From: Laceyella sediminis
Lineage (GTDB): Bacteria; Bacillota; Bacilli; Thermoactinomycetales; Thermoactinomycetaceae
NCBI RefSeq assembly: GCF_003003125.1
Contig: NZ_PVTZ01000016.1
Coordinates: 1 to 64,000 of the forward strand
DNA: 64,000 nt
Direction: 5' to 3'
Below the pieces are notes generated by a model. That model made no database searches and was not told where the DNA came from. It saw only the letters and a program-made list of their open reading frames with translations. Positions within the stretch are counted from its first letter, which is position 1; each line of letters starts with the position of its first letter. The translations under genes and the position numbers were made by a program. Positions 33,958 through 43,154 of this stretch are shown here, piece after piece.

Positions 33958-35400
33958 TTAACCGGGAAGGGTGGCTACCGTTGCCGTGGCGTTCGCCAAA
34001 GATAATGCTTTTTTCAGCGCAAACGCTTTGTCCAATGTCTCTTGGTATTCGCTATCTGGATCGGAATCGGCGACGATGCCCCCGCCCACATGAAAATAAG
34101 CCTTCCCTTGATGACATACGATGGTTCGGATCACCATGCTCAGATCAAATGTCCCCCGCGCATCCAGAAAGCCAAGCCCCCCGGAGTAAATGCCGCGTGC
34201 TCCCATTTCCAATTCAAACAAGATTTCCATGGCTCTGATTTTGGGCGCCCCCGTCATTGAACCGCCAGGAAAAGCGGCTTCAATCACATCCACTGGCGAA
34301 CGTCCAGCCGGCAAGATACCCTCAACGGTAGACACCAGCTGATGCACGGTGGCATACGACTCCACTTGTAGCAACTTGGGGACGCAAACCGATCCCGTCT
34401 CACAAACGCGCCCTAAGTCATTGCGCACCAAGTCGACGATCATAACATTTTCGGCGCGGTCTTTGGAATGGGACGCCAGATCACGAACTAACTTCTGGTC
34501 TTCTTCAATGTTTCCTGCGCGGGGGCGGGTACCTTTGATCGGCCTGCTTTCCACAACCCGCCGCTCATCCATGCGCAAGAAGCGCTCCGGCGATGAAGAG
34601 ACCACCGCCCACTTCCCCAAACGCAAATAAGCAGAAAACGGAGCGGGATTAACCCTACGCAAGATGGTGTAAAGGTGGTATGGATCTCCTGAAAAATCCG
34701 TTTCCCATTGATAGGTATAACAGGCTTGGTATATTTCGCCGCGCCCAATATACTCCTTGATCTTCCGAATCCGTTCACGATATGCCTCCGGTGTGACCGC
34801 ACTGCGAAACGCCCCCATCTGCCCGTCATTCACCGCTTTCGGTACGGTCGGGGGATGAAACGGCTCCTGCATTATTTGGCGCAATTTGGCAATCCACGCC
34901 GTTACCCTGCGCTTGGCTGTAGCAGGATCCCCTTCATACAGGTGACTAACCACCGCTTTTTTCTCTAGATGATCGTATATAAGCACTTGGTCGACAAACA
35001 TCCAAAACATCTCGGGCGCTTGAGTGGGATCATTTCGATGAACGGGCACCCGCTCCACATGGCGGTTGCACTCATAGCCCACATACCCAACCCAACCGCC
35101 GACAAAAGGGAAGGGACAATCCATCTTAAGGGCGCTTTGTTGCTCCAAGACGCGCCGCAACGTGGCAAAGGGTGACTCCTCGCTAAACCGTCCCTCTCCC
35201 TCGGCATGACGCCATTCGGTTTGTCCATCCACAGTGGATAGGATTTGGCGCGGACGCCCCCCCATCATGGAATAACGGCTCAGTCCCTCAACTAAGCGGG
35301 AACTGTCCAGCCAAAACGCATACGGCTCATCTCGATACATTTTTGTGAAGACTTGCTCCAAATCAATCGGAAAAGGAATTTCCTCCATCAGCCAGTTCAT
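33958..35400 (-). CDS. pabB: Aminodeoxychorismate synthase component I
   Basis: This chorismate-using enzyme supplies 4-amino-4-deoxychorismate for folate. The C-terminal chorismate-binding domain has RPIKGTRPRAG, where the lysine is the PabB feature (TrpE has alanine). IVDLVRNDLGRV and FPGGSMTGAPKIRAME follow. Length (480) fits. No pabA glutaminase or pabC lyase lies beside it, which differs from the usual folate operon. A weak AAAGG is the only ribosome binding site. Confidence 0.9.
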   Translation of the reverse strand: MNWLMEEIPFPIDLEQVFTKMYRDEPYAFWLDSSRLVEGLSRYSMMGGRPRQILSTVDGQTEWRHAEGEGRFSEESPFATLRRVLEQQSALKMDCPFPFVGGWVGYVGYECNRHVERVPVHRNDPTQAPEMFWMFVDQVLIYDHLEKKAVVSHLYEGDPATAKRRVTAWIAKLRQIMQEPFHPPTVPKAVNDGQMGAFRSAVTPEAYRERIRKIKEYIGRGEIYQACYTYQWETDFSGDPYHLYTILRRVNPAPFSAYLRLGKWAVVSSSPERFLRMDERRVVESRPIKGTRPRAGNIEEDQKLVRDLASHSKDRAENVMIVDLVRNDLGRVCETGSVCVPKLLQVESYATVHQLVSTVEGILPAGRSPVDVIEAAFPGGSMTGAPKIRAMEILFELEMGARGIYSGGLGFLDARGTFDLSMVIRTIVCHQGKAYFHVGGGIVADSDPDSEYQETLDKAFALKKALSLANATATVATLPG

Positions 35401-35481
35401 TTCATTTCACACGCCTTTCTGCACAGCCTTCCGCGTATGTTTTGCGTTTTCCCTCCCATACTAAACGGGAGGTGATACCCT

Positions 35482-35688
35482 GTGTATTATGGTAGAACGT
35501 TTGACGAATTAAGCATGGTTCCGCTGTCGCAATGGACGATGGAAGAATTGACCTACCACCATTTCGTGATGTCCCAGCTGTCCCCATTGATGAATGTCCA
35601 GGGAACCAGCCTACACCATGATCTCATCGGGGAGATCGAGCAACGCGGAGGTCTGGCCGCGATTCAACCGGAAGACCCTCTCGCTTGA
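35482..35688 (+). CDS. Small conserved-looking protein, unknown
   Basis: A 68-residue soluble acidic protein (MYYGRTFDELSMVPLSQW start) with a helical middle and ending EQRGGLAAIQPEDPLA. The GTG start at 35482 has GGGAGGTGA 6 nt before it, and a terminator follows the stop, so the gene is very likely expressed. I do not recognise the family with certainty; it may correspond to a small yfh-region protein of B. subtilis. Confidence 0.7.
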   Translation: MYYGRTFDELSMVPLSQWTMEELTYHHFVMSQLSPLMNVQGTSLHHDLIGEIEQRGGLAAIQPEDPLA

Positions 35689-35693
35689 ACGCA

Positions 35694-35724
35694 TGAAAAA
35701 ACACCCGGATTGACCGGGTGTTTC
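35694..35724. terminator. Bidirectional terminator
   Basis: AAACACCCGG and CCGGGTGTTT form a perfect 10-bp stem with a 5-nt loop. A's precede it, and T's are within the stem edge. It serves the small plus-strand gene and the convergent VanW gene. Confidence 0.85.
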
Positions 35725-35750
35725 ACATGAAAGCACAGTAAAAAGGGCGA

Positions 35751-37463
35751 TCAGTTTCCCGTTTTAGACGATGGTTCGGTCTGTTGGGTCGGGTTCACTT
35801 TCACTTGGGTAAATGTTTCCGGGGGAGCTTGCACTTTCTTCTTGGTTACCTTCGCTCCCGGTGCCGTGTAAGTGTAAACGGTCAGATAAGGGCCGGCCAT
35901 TTTGATCTTGATCATCACAGGCTTGTTGAGATTGTTTCTGAATTTGAAATCAGGTCCGCCCCAAGAAACGGTCGCATCCCGGCCTTTAGGCACATAAGTC
36001 ACTTCAGCGCTGTGGTGGTTCACTTGCAACATCTTCAAGCCCGCCTCATCCACGCTGTTGTACAAGGTGGATGACACTTGACAAATGCCGCCCCCGATCC
36101 CTTCTGTGAATTCGCCCTTCACGATGACGCCGGCGGTTTTGTAGCCGCGCGCAGTGGTGCGCTCACCGACGACTTGGTTGAAGGAAAACTTCTCACCAGG
36201 CATGAGGATAATACCGCTAATCGCTTTGGAAGCGAGTCGCATATTGATCGTCCGGTTCACATTTCCGGGATCAAACTTCGTCCCATATTTGCCGATCAAT
36301 TTTTTGTCGACATTTTTAATGTCCTGTGTTGTCACCAGCGGCTTAAGGGTGATCATGGGAATAGGCTGCGGCTTGTTGATCAAAGGTTTCAGATTCTTTA
36401 ACCACTCTTCCACCTTTTTCACATCGACCTTGCGCCCGTCTTGCTCTGGTGTGATCTTACCCCCAATCCGGCTAGCTTTGGCATTTTTCGGCTCCACATT
36501 TACTTTTTTCTGCACCGAGTCCAGCCACGTCCGCAATTGATGCTGATCGATCGTGTTTTCATTTTTGCCGTCATAGCCAATGGTGTTCAAATCAAGCTTA
36601 AACGATTGCCCATCCAAGGTTAATTCAAAGTAATTGGGCTTTTGAACCGGCTGTTCTGCTTTGGGGTTATTGGTTCCTGCAGAAGTCTGCTGTTCGTAGG
36701 CAAAAGCGCTAAAACCAACTACTCCGGCGATCACCATCGAGGAAACGATACCCATTACCAACAATTTCTTGGGTCGTGGTGTGGTGCGGATTTCGCGCTT
36801 CACCGATTTGAACACGCCTGTGTCATCCGTCACAGCGGCAGATGCATCGGCTGGAGCGGGTTCAGGTTGGCGCTTCTCTTCGGCCTTTTTCGACTCTTCT
36901 TTCTCCAGATTGGCGATTTCCTCACTGAAGTCCACCTTCATGGTCGCCAGGGGATGCGGTTCCTGCTTAGGAGCGATTTCGGCCTTGGGTGCTTCCGCTA
37001 CCGGAGCGTCGTTTTCCGGCTTCACTTCCTCTGCTGGTTGCGCGGGCTCCTCCGCCGTCACCGCTTGCGTTGCTTCCTCCGGTTGATCAGGCTTTGTTTC
37101 TTGTGCCTCAGGTGCGCTTTCCTGATTTTGCTCCAAAATCGGCGTTGCCTTGTTCTCCGTGTCCCACTGGCCAAAAATCTTGAGCTCCATCGTGTCAAAG
37201 GCACGGTCGCGGTCAATCTCTTTGGTTTCTGCCGGTTCTGCCTCATCTTTGTCGGCGGGCTGGAAAGCGGTTTCGTCCCCTGTCACCTCGGGTGTTTGCT
37301 CTGCCGCCTCATCCTTCGGCGTCGCCTGTTTCACTTCCGCATCACATTCGGGAGATGCGGCTTTTCGCTCGTCACTTTCTTGACCTGCCGGCGATTGCAA
37401 TTCTTCTGCCGCGTCCTTCTTTCCCTCAGGCAACTGCTCTTCGATCGGTTTTTTACCTTCCAC
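35751..37463 (-). CDS. VanW-family membrane-anchored protein with long acidic cytoplasmic domain
   Basis: Residues 1-240 are acidic and rich in Glu, Ala, Pro and Gln, with no signal peptide. One membrane helix (LLVMGIVSSMVIAGVVGFSAF) follows. The outer part has a peptidoglycan-binding-like domain and a VanW domain (PGEKFSFNQVVGERT, GIGGGICQVSSTLYN, NHHSAEVTYVPKGRDA). VanW proteins occur near cell-wall genes, and their reaction is not settled. The GTG at 37463 is chosen because AGGGAG is 9 nt upstream and the candidate promoter lies just before it. The very long cytoplasmic tail is unusual for the family. Confidence 0.85.
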   Translation of the reverse strand: MEGKKPIEEQLPEGKKDAAEELQSPAGQESDERKAASPECDAEVKQATPKDEAAEQTPEVTGDETAFQPADKDEAEPAETKEIDRDRAFDTMELKIFGQWDTENKATPILEQNQESAPEAQETKPDQPEEATQAVTAEEPAQPAEEVKPENDAPVAEAPKAEIAPKQEPHPLATMKVDFSEEIANLEKEESKKAEEKRQPEPAPADASAAVTDDTGVFKSVKREIRTTPRPKKLLVMGIVSSMVIAGVVGFSAFAYEQQTSAGTNNPKAEQPVQKPNYFELTLDGQSFKLDLNTIGYDGKNENTIDQHQLRTWLDSVQKKVNVEPKNAKASRIGGKITPEQDGRKVDVKKVEEWLKNLKPLINKPQPIPMITLKPLVTTQDIKNVDKKLIGKYGTKFDPGNVNRTINMRLASKAISGIILMPGEKFSFNQVVGERTTARGYKTAGVIVKGEFTEGIGGGICQVSSTLYNSVDEAGLKMLQVNHHSAEVTYVPKGRDATVSWGGPDFKFRNNLNKPVMIKIKMAGPYLTVYTYTAPGAKVTKKKVQAPPETFTQVKVNPTQQTEPSSKTGN

Positions 37464-37494
37464 AGACACTCTCTCCCTATCTGATGTGTAAATC

Positions 37495-37524
37495 AATATA
37501 AGAAACATCGTTTTGAGGCGCCAA
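37495..37524 (-). promoter_or_regulatory. Candidate promoter of the VanW gene
   Basis: On the minus strand TTGGCG, 18 nt and TATATT are followed by a leader of about 25 nt to the GTG start. The spacing fits sigma-A. Confidence 0.45.
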
Positions 37525-37547
37525 ACTGTTGCCCATTCATTTGGAAA

Positions 37548-38630
37548 TCATATGAATAATTGCAATGCTTTACGGTAAACGTTTGAAAAAGGTTTATCTT
37601 TGATTTGTTGGGCTGACATCCATGTAAGCGACGGGGACGCGGTATCATCTGCTCGCTTCACATCTCCACGTAACACAGTCACCTTCCAATGCTGATGGCT
37701 GAAGATGTGCTCAAACTTCCCCGCTACCGTTACATTCGTAACGTCCAGACCATTTTTGTCACAAAACCGGTAGGCTTCATCTAAGGGATCCTTCGCTTCG
37801 GCTAAGTGAATGGTTGGCAATCCCCACATGCCCGCAAGCAGTCCTTCATCCGGCCGTTTTTCAACCAAGGCTCGCTCATCCTGCGTCAACCACAACATCA
37901 CCATGTCCATTCGCTTAGGCGGTTTGGCTTTCTTCTTGCGCGGCAGTTCTTCCTCGATTCCCTCTGCATATGCATTACAGACAGACTGCAGGGGGCAGAA
38001 TAGACATTGTGGCGAAGACGGCGTGCAAATGAGCGCTCCCAATTCCATCAAGGCTTGGTTGAAGTCGCCGGGAGCATCTTCCGGAATCAGTTGCAAGGCA
38101 ATGTGCTCCATTTTTTTACGGGTAGAAGCCAGCGCGATATCGTCTGTCAACGCAAACAAGCGAGAGAACACGCGCATGACGTTGCCGTCTACCGCCGCCG
38201 CTTTTTTATTGTAGGCGATGCTCAACACGGCACCGGCAGTATAAGGGCCAATTCCCTTCAGCTTGGAAATGGTCTCCAGATCATCGGGCACACGGCTTCC
38301 ATAATGGGTGGATACTTCCTTCACCGCCGCATGCAAATTTTTCACGCGCGAGTAATACCCCAACCCTTCCCAGGCTTTGATCACCTGCTCTTCCGGTGCT
38401 TTAGCCAAATCGTCCAGCGTCGGGAACTGTTCAATAAAACGCTGAAAATAGGGGATAACTGTATCGACACGAGTTTGTTGGAGCATGATTTCAGAAACCC
38501 AAATCTTATATGGATCCTGATCCTTCCTCCATGGCAGATCCCTCCGATTGCGGTTGTACCAATCAAGAAGCTCCCACCCAATAATCTGAACCACTTCCCC
38601 ATCTATGGTGAAGACATCTTTTTTTACCAA
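37548..38630 (-). CDS. mutY: A/G-specific adenine glycosylase
   Basis: MutY removes adenine paired with 8-oxoguanine. The catalytic glutamate is in SEIMLQQTRV, the helix-hairpin-helix is LKGIGPYTAGAVLS, and the aspartate is in AAVDGNVMRV. The iron-sulphur loop CTPSSPQCLFCPLQSVC keeps the C-X6-C-X2-C-X5-C spacing. The C-terminal 110 residues form the Nudix-like domain that reads 8-oxoguanine. The start is TTG at 38630, 8 nt after GGAGG. B. subtilis YfhQ is the equivalent. Confidence 0.95.
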   Translation of the reverse strand: MVKKDVFTIDGEVVQIIGWELLDWYNRNRRDLPWRKDQDPYKIWVSEIMLQQTRVDTVIPYFQRFIEQFPTLDDLAKAPEEQVIKAWEGLGYYSRVKNLHAAVKEVSTHYGSRVPDDLETISKLKGIGPYTAGAVLSIAYNKKAAAVDGNVMRVFSRLFALTDDIALASTRKKMEHIALQLIPEDAPGDFNQALMELGALICTPSSPQCLFCPLQSVCNAYAEGIEEELPRKKKAKPPKRMDMVMLWLTQDERALVEKRPDEGLLAGMWGLPTIHLAEAKDPLDEAYRFCDKNGLDVTNVTVAGKFEHIFSHQHWKVTVLRGDVKRADDTASPSLTWMSAQQIKDKPFSNVYRKALQLFI

Positions 38631-38903
38631 TACCTTTGCCTCCTTAATACTTGTTCACCGGCAAAGTCTAAGGAAGTGTAAGCGTCAATCTCTTATTTAA
38701 AAGATTGGTTATATACATCATACACTGTTATTCCAACCAAAGGATATAGACAGATTTTAAACATTGCTCATGATAACGGGCTTATCGAAAAGAAAAGGGG
38801 AAACGGGCGACAGGAGACAGGATGAATGAGGCTTTAAGGTGCAAAAGACCCGCCTCCGTCGCATGAAGAGGTAGCTTCATTTTGGGATTGCCAGCCGCCG
38901 GGG

Positions 38904-39245
38904 TTAGACGTCTTGGCGGGGAGATGCGGAGAGCGAACGATCATCAAACAGGCGGAAAATCCACGAGCGGACTTTGCCGCGCCCACCTTTAATCCAGGGG
39001 TCCATCGCATGGCCCCAGCCATGTTCTAGCGCAGTGCGCATGCGCTTGACAAGGTTGGCCTGTTCCCATGATGGCACTTGGATCATTTCAACAATGAGGC
39101 CCGGCTGATCACAACTTTCCCCTCCGTGGTATGACGCAATTGGAATCTGGTCCTTCATCTCTTCACGCAGGATGCACAACGCTTGGGCCACTTCGTCCAT
39201 GGCTTGTTTATCAACGGCATATTCGACAAAAACGATATACAACAT
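38904..39245 (-). CDS. Hypothetical small protein
   Basis: The 113-residue protein has beta-alpha-beta character (MLYIVFVEYAV, then a helix, then LIVEMIQVPSWEQANLV), similar in outline to dimeric alpha/beta-barrel proteins. No catalytic motif is visible. The ATG at 39245 follows AAGGAG by 6 nt. Function is unknown. Confidence 0.65.
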   Translation of the reverse strand: MLYIVFVEYAVDKQAMDEVAQALCILREEMKDQIPIASYHGGESCDQPGLIVEMIQVPSWEQANLVKRMRTALEHGWGHAMDPWIKGGRGKVRSWIFRLFDDRSLSASPRQDV

Positions 39246-39251
39246 CTTCAC

Positions 39252-39600
39252 TCCTTTTCAAGGAAGTTTTCACCCATTGACTCGTAAAATCTGTTAGACT
39301 TTTGTAGAAGTCTCTGTCAGTCATTCTGACGATCCACCATGCCCAGCCATTGCGCACCAAACGGTTTTCCAGTCAACAACCCGAGGGTGAAAGCTTCATT
39401 ATCGGGAACAGCCTATCAAGCGGGAACCGGACCAAAGCGAGCGAACCGGGCATGTCAAAAGGAATGGCATGGCACCTGGCTCCATCCGTTCCCATCGCTT
39501 CCTGATCAACCCGTCAAGGATGCAAGCCGCAACCTTTTTCAATGAGAAAGGGTTGCTGTTCCCGACGACAGCATGTCAATCCATTTTTCTAAAGGGGGAT
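39252..39600. other. Intergenic region before yfhP, nothing recognised
   Basis: Open frames occur but none has a ribosome binding site or recognisable domain. GC content is like that of genes. No known riboswitch class fits on inspection. The promoter of yfhP must be here. Confidence 0.35.
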
Positions 39601-39605
39601 GGTGA

Positions 39606-40589
39606 ATGGATACGGTCACGCACTTCGTCATGGGTATCGGCCTCTTTGGCTTGGCCCACCTCGATCCCGCCATCGGCGCCAATCCAGACACTTCGCAAGC
39701 GGTTCTCTTGGGGACTGTCATCGGCTCGCAAATGCCTGACTCCGACACGATCTTCCGCTTCCGAGGCAACGCCACCTACATTCGCCAGCATCGCGGCTTC
39801 AGCCACTCGCTCCCGATGCTGTCCATCTGGCCTAGTTTCATCACCGCCGGCCTGCATTTGTTTTGGCCCAACGCCGATATGGTTCACCTGTGGTGGTGGA
39901 CGTTCCTGGCTGTCTTCATCCATATATTCATCGACCTGTTCAACTCATACGGTACACAAGCAGGGCGGCCTTTCACAAATAAGTGGATCGCTTTTCACAC
40001 ATTGGCTATTTTCGATCCCTTCATTTTTTCCATCCACTTGGTCGGTTTTCTTCTGTGGTGGCTGTTTCCAAACCAAGTCGGTTTTCTCTTTCTCACCATC
40101 TATGTAGCGATCGCGGTCTATATCGCCATCCGGATATGGATCCGCCGAAGATTGACCCGTGCTGTGCAGCGCGATCTCAACCGCAACGGGCGCTACACAC
40201 TGATCCCCACCGGCAATTGGTTTCACTGGAAAGTGATCGCTGAATTTGCGGAAGAAGTCCATCTGGGGGAAATCCGCGACCAACAATTGTTATGGACCGG
40301 CAGGATCTCCACTAAGGGATTGCAACATCCGGCGACCCTCCATTCGAAAAAAGCGGAACCAATCGCAGCCTTTTTAGATTTCACTTCATATGGCTATCCC
40401 GAAGTTCGCAAACGCGCTTATGGGTATGAGGTGAGATGGCTAGATGTTCGTTACCACTCCAAAAAACATTTTCCTTTCTTGGCCGTCGCTTTGCTTGACC
40501 ACGAGTATAACATTATTTACTCTTTTGTGGGGTGGATCAATCAAGAGCAGTTAGACAAAAAAGTTAAACAATCCTTGCCGTCTAGTTGA
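39606..40589 (+). CDS. YfhP-like membrane-bound metal-dependent hydrolase
   Basis: This is a YdjM/LexA-binding-type membrane protein. It starts MDTVTHFVMGIGL, and has PDSDTIFRF and RQHRGFSHSLPML with the histidines and aspartates of the putative metal site. HIFIDLFNSYGTQ follows. Four or five helices fill the first 180 residues, and a soluble domain follows. Length 327 agrees with B. subtilis YfhP. AAAGGGGGATGG precedes the ATG. It is probably transcribed with the MscS gene. Confidence 0.85.
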   Translation: MDTVTHFVMGIGLFGLAHLDPAIGANPDTSQAVLLGTVIGSQMPDSDTIFRFRGNATYIRQHRGFSHSLPMLSIWPSFITAGLHLFWPNADMVHLWWWTFLAVFIHIFIDLFNSYGTQAGRPFTNKWIAFHTLAIFDPFIFSIHLVGFLLWWLFPNQVGFLFLTIYVAIAVYIAIRIWIRRRLTRAVQRDLNRNGRYTLIPTGNWFHWKVIAEFAEEVHLGEIRDQQLLWTGRISTKGLQHPATLHSKKAEPIAAFLDFTSYGYPEVRKRAYGYEVRWLDVRYHSKKHFPFLAVALLDHEYNIIYSFVGWINQEQLDKKVKQSLPSS

Positions 40590-40606
40590 GGCGTGTCCGA
40601 CGGGCT

Positions 40607-40624
40607 GGGGCGGTTTGCCGCCCC
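40607..40624. repeat. GC-rich hairpin between yfhP and mscS
   Basis: GGGGCGG and CCGCCCC form a 7-bp stem with a 4-nt loop, without a U-tract. Its presence argues that the DNA between 40593 and 40700 is not coding. Confidence 0.5.
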
Positions 40625-40700
40625 CCTTGCCGCGGAAGGGACGGAGGAAAATAAAGGCGCCCCAAACCCTTGGCATAACATCATCGGAGGTGCAATTCTT

Positions 40701-41636
40701 TTGATTTGGGAACAAGCAACCTCAACAGCCTTGGAGCAAAAAGTCTCAACCGTGAGCAACCTCGCCGCGGAGACGAAAACTCTATTCACCAAAATCATTG
40801 AAGATCCTGTGCAATACATTCTGTTGCCTGTTGGGGAAATCACACTTATCATCGTACTCACGATCGTTGCTTTGCGCTTTATCGATCGACTGATCGACAA
40901 AGTGTTTGAATTAAGCCGCATTGAGAGCAAAAAAGCTGATACCTTGCGCAAATTGATCAAATCGATCGCGCGGTATGGCATCTATTTCATGTCCGCTCTG
41001 ACGCTTTTAATCAATCTCGGCTTTGATCCTCTTCCGGTGTTGGCGGGTGCCGGAATCCTGGGCTTGGCCATCGGATTCGGTGCCCAAAATCTGGTGCGCG
41101 ACATCATCACCGGATTTTTCCTCATTTTCGAAAGCCAATTGGAAGTTGGGGATTTTGTAGAGATCAACGGCCAAATCAGCGGCAGAGTCGAAGAAGTGGG
41201 CTTAAGGGTGACCAAAGTCCGCGAATTCAACCAACGTCTTCATTACATCGCCAATGGAAACATCACGCAGGTGACCAACTACAACCGCGAGCAGATGCGG
41301 GCCATTGTGGCAGTCACGGTGCCCTATGAATCAGATTTGACCGTGGTCAACCAGGCCTTGGAGAAAATGTGCAGTACCATCGCTGAGCGCTACGCGCCCC
41401 ATCTGATCCAACCACCCGAGATCATGGGCATCACGCGTATCGACCAGACCGGGGTGGAATTCACCGTCACCGCACTGAGCGAACCAGAACAACACTGGTC
41501 CCTTGAGCGGGAAATGCGCAAAGAAGCGGTGATCAGCCTTCATCAGCAAGGGATTCCGATCGCCTATCCGCGTAGCGTGATCTACAGCCCCGAACAGCAA
41601 ATGCAGGCGCAAGTCCCCGCCAAAGTGAATAGTTGA
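40701..41636 (+). CDS. Small-conductance mechanosensitive channel
   Basis: MscS-family channels open under membrane tension to protect against hypo-osmotic shock. Three helices are followed by the pore segment VLAGAGILGLAIGFGAQNLV and the beta domain with DIITGFFLIFESQLEVGD. The C-terminal domain has VPYESDLTVV. The TTG at 40701 has CGGAGGTG 8 nt upstream, while the in-frame GTG at 40593 has none and would place a GC hairpin in the coding region. I therefore give 311 residues. Confidence 0.9.
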   Translation: MIWEQATSTALEQKVSTVSNLAAETKTLFTKIIEDPVQYILLPVGEITLIIVLTIVALRFIDRLIDKVFELSRIESKKADTLRKLIKSIARYGIYFMSALTLLINLGFDPLPVLAGAGILGLAIGFGAQNLVRDIITGFFLIFESQLEVGDFVEINGQISGRVEEVGLRVTKVREFNQRLHYIANGNITQVTNYNREQMRAIVAVTVPYESDLTVVNQALEKMCSTIAERYAPHLIQPPEIMGITRIDQTGVEFTVTALSEPEQHWSLEREMRKEAVISLHQQGIPIAYPRSVIYSPEQQMQAQVPAKVNS

Positions 41637-41681
41637 CCTTCTTCCGGCTTGATCGGGACAGGTGGCAACGATTGACACGAC

Positions 41682-41715
41682 AAAACCCCGGTCAAAAAAA
41701 CCCGACCGGGGTTTT
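41682..41715. terminator. Bidirectional terminator
   Basis: AAAACCCCGGTC pairs perfectly with GACCGGGGTTTT over 12 bp. It ends the mscS transcript and the convergent small membrane gene. Confidence 0.9.
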
Positions 41716-41725
41716 CAAATGTGCA

Positions 41726-41875
41726 TTAAAATATTGTCCGCTCCATGAGCGCCAGCACCGCGACAACACCCACAGAGATCATGATCCACAAGGCCGTGGA
41801 TTTGAGATCGCGCATCAGCACGCCATGCTCATCCACCGCGGCAACCCGTTTTTCTTTAACTCTCTTCTTGGCCAA
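41726..41875 (-). CDS. Small single-pass membrane protein
   Basis: A 49-residue protein has a very basic N-terminus (MAKKRVKEKRVAAVDEHG) and one helix (ALWIMISVGVVAVLALM). The TTG at 41875 lies 9 nt after AAGGAGG; an ATG 21 nt earlier is in frame but has no site of its own. A strong terminator follows the stop. The topology would be cytoplasmic N-terminus. Family unknown; small sporulation membrane proteins can look like this. Confidence 0.6.
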   Translation of the reverse strand: MAKKRVKEKRVAAVDEHGVLMRDLKSTALWIMISVGVVAVLALMERTIF

Positions 41876-41937
41876 CCGGGAGCGCCTCCTTTTCATCTGC
41901 ATTCATTCATGATGATTCTATCACATTTTGTTCAACC

Positions 41938-42828
41938 CTACTTCACATTATCCAACGAATCCCACAAATAAAATGTCACATAACTCCGATAAGGTGCCCA
42001 GCTTTCCCCCCATTGCCGCACTTCTTCTTCCCCCGGTTGATGATCGAGGCCGTAAACGCGCTTCAACGTATTGCGCAAACCGATATCGGCTGCCGGTAAC
42101 AAATCGGGCCGCCCCAACCCGAACAACAAAACGCATTCTACCGTCCACCGCCCGATTCCCCTAATCGGCAACAAGGTGTGCAAAACCTCTTCATCACTGA
42201 GGGACCACAAAGCTTCTAACGACAATTCCCCATTTACCACTTTGCGAGAAAAATCAATGATATATTCCGCTTTGCGCCGATTGAATTGCAATGCTTGCAA
42301 CTCCTCATATTTCAAGCGGGCCACTTGTTCCGGTGTCGGAAATAACACCCACTCCCGCCCCCGGAACACCGCTTTGCTACCGGCAAGTTCCTGAAACCGC
42401 TGAATCAGCGTCGCCGCAAAAGAGACATGGAGTTGCTGGCCGATAATCGTTTTGACCACACACTCATACAGGCTGGGCTCTAACACAAAGTGCAACCCTT
42501 CCCGCTCGGCGATGACGGGCGCCAAGACAGGATGCTCCCTCATCTGCTCATAAAATGGCGTCAAATCGACTTGGGTGCTGAACATCCGGGCCACCTTACG
42601 CTTTATTTCTTCCGCTTCTCCTTCAGCCAGAGCCCCCTCGATTTCCACCCGTAACGCGTTTTCCCCAGCAAGCGGCTCCACCGTGCACAGGAGCGGGCCT
42701 CGCGAGCCGTGCATGGTGCGGGACAACTTATCCCCGTCGGCTACGAAACTAGTCTTCTCAAACGTGCGCAACCGCTTGGTGGTCAGTTCGAAAGAATAGG
42801 GATAGATCAATGGCAATTGGAATTGCAT
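41938..42828 (-). CDS. alkA: DNA-3-methyladenine glycosylase II (AlkA type)
   Basis: This base-excision enzyme removes alkylated purines. The helix-hairpin-helix is LLPIRGIGRWTVECVLLF, and the catalytic aspartate follows in PDLLPAADIGLRN. The N-terminal domain is beta-rich, and TIIGQQLHVSFAATLIQRF is the family helix. The ATG at 42828 follows AAAGGGG by 9 nt, giving 296 residues; a longer frame to 42903 lacks a ribosome binding site. No methyltransferase partner (adaA/ogt) is adjacent. Confidence 0.9.
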   Translation of the reverse strand: MQFQLPLIYPYSFELTTKRLRTFEKTSFVADGDKLSRTMHGSRGPLLCTVEPLAGENALRVEIEGALAEGEAEEIKRKVARMFSTQVDLTPFYEQMREHPVLAPVIAEREGLHFVLEPSLYECVVKTIIGQQLHVSFAATLIQRFQELAGSKAVFRGREWVLFPTPEQVARLKYEELQALQFNRRKAEYIIDFSRKVVNGELSLEALWSLSDEEVLHTLLPIRGIGRWTVECVLLFGLGRPDLLPAADIGLRNTLKRVYGLDHQPGEEEVRQWGESWAPYRSYVTFYLWDSLDNVK

Positions 42829-43154
42829 TAGGAATAACCCCTTTCCACACTGAATCGGCCCCGCCACAGTGCTGTAAAATCGATTATCCGATATGCACGG
42901 CATTCGCCATCACGGCTCAGCCCAGCCTCCATCGATCTAGGGGGCCGATCTCCGACTACCGGACTCATCCAGACCTTTGCTTGTGCCCCATCCATTTTAC
43001 CATTTTCACATGATTTCAAAATCATCGTCACTTATTGTTCAGAACACGCCCCTTTCCAACCGGGAGATGCGCGCTATAATTTTCTCATAAATAACAGCCT
43101 GGACGGCTCCAGGCTACACACCAAATCTACAGCGAACGCTGAAGTTGCCTCATC
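42829..43154. other. Intergenic region before alkA, no gene recognised
   Basis: A short GC-rich hairpin (GCCTGGA with TCCAGGC, 43097-43114) lies here without a U-tract. A minus-strand frame (42828-43031) has no start site of quality. The alkA promoter is expected in the AT-rich part near 43000. Confidence 0.35.

Noticed and set aside
40593-40700. N-terminal extension of the MscS protein
   Set aside because: The GTG at 40593 has no ribosome binding site, a GC hairpin lies within, and a TTG with an ideal site follows at 40701.
42829-43031. 67-codon minus-strand frame upstream of alkA
   Set aside because: No ribosome binding site or domain, and it overlaps the probable promoter region and the longer alkA frame.
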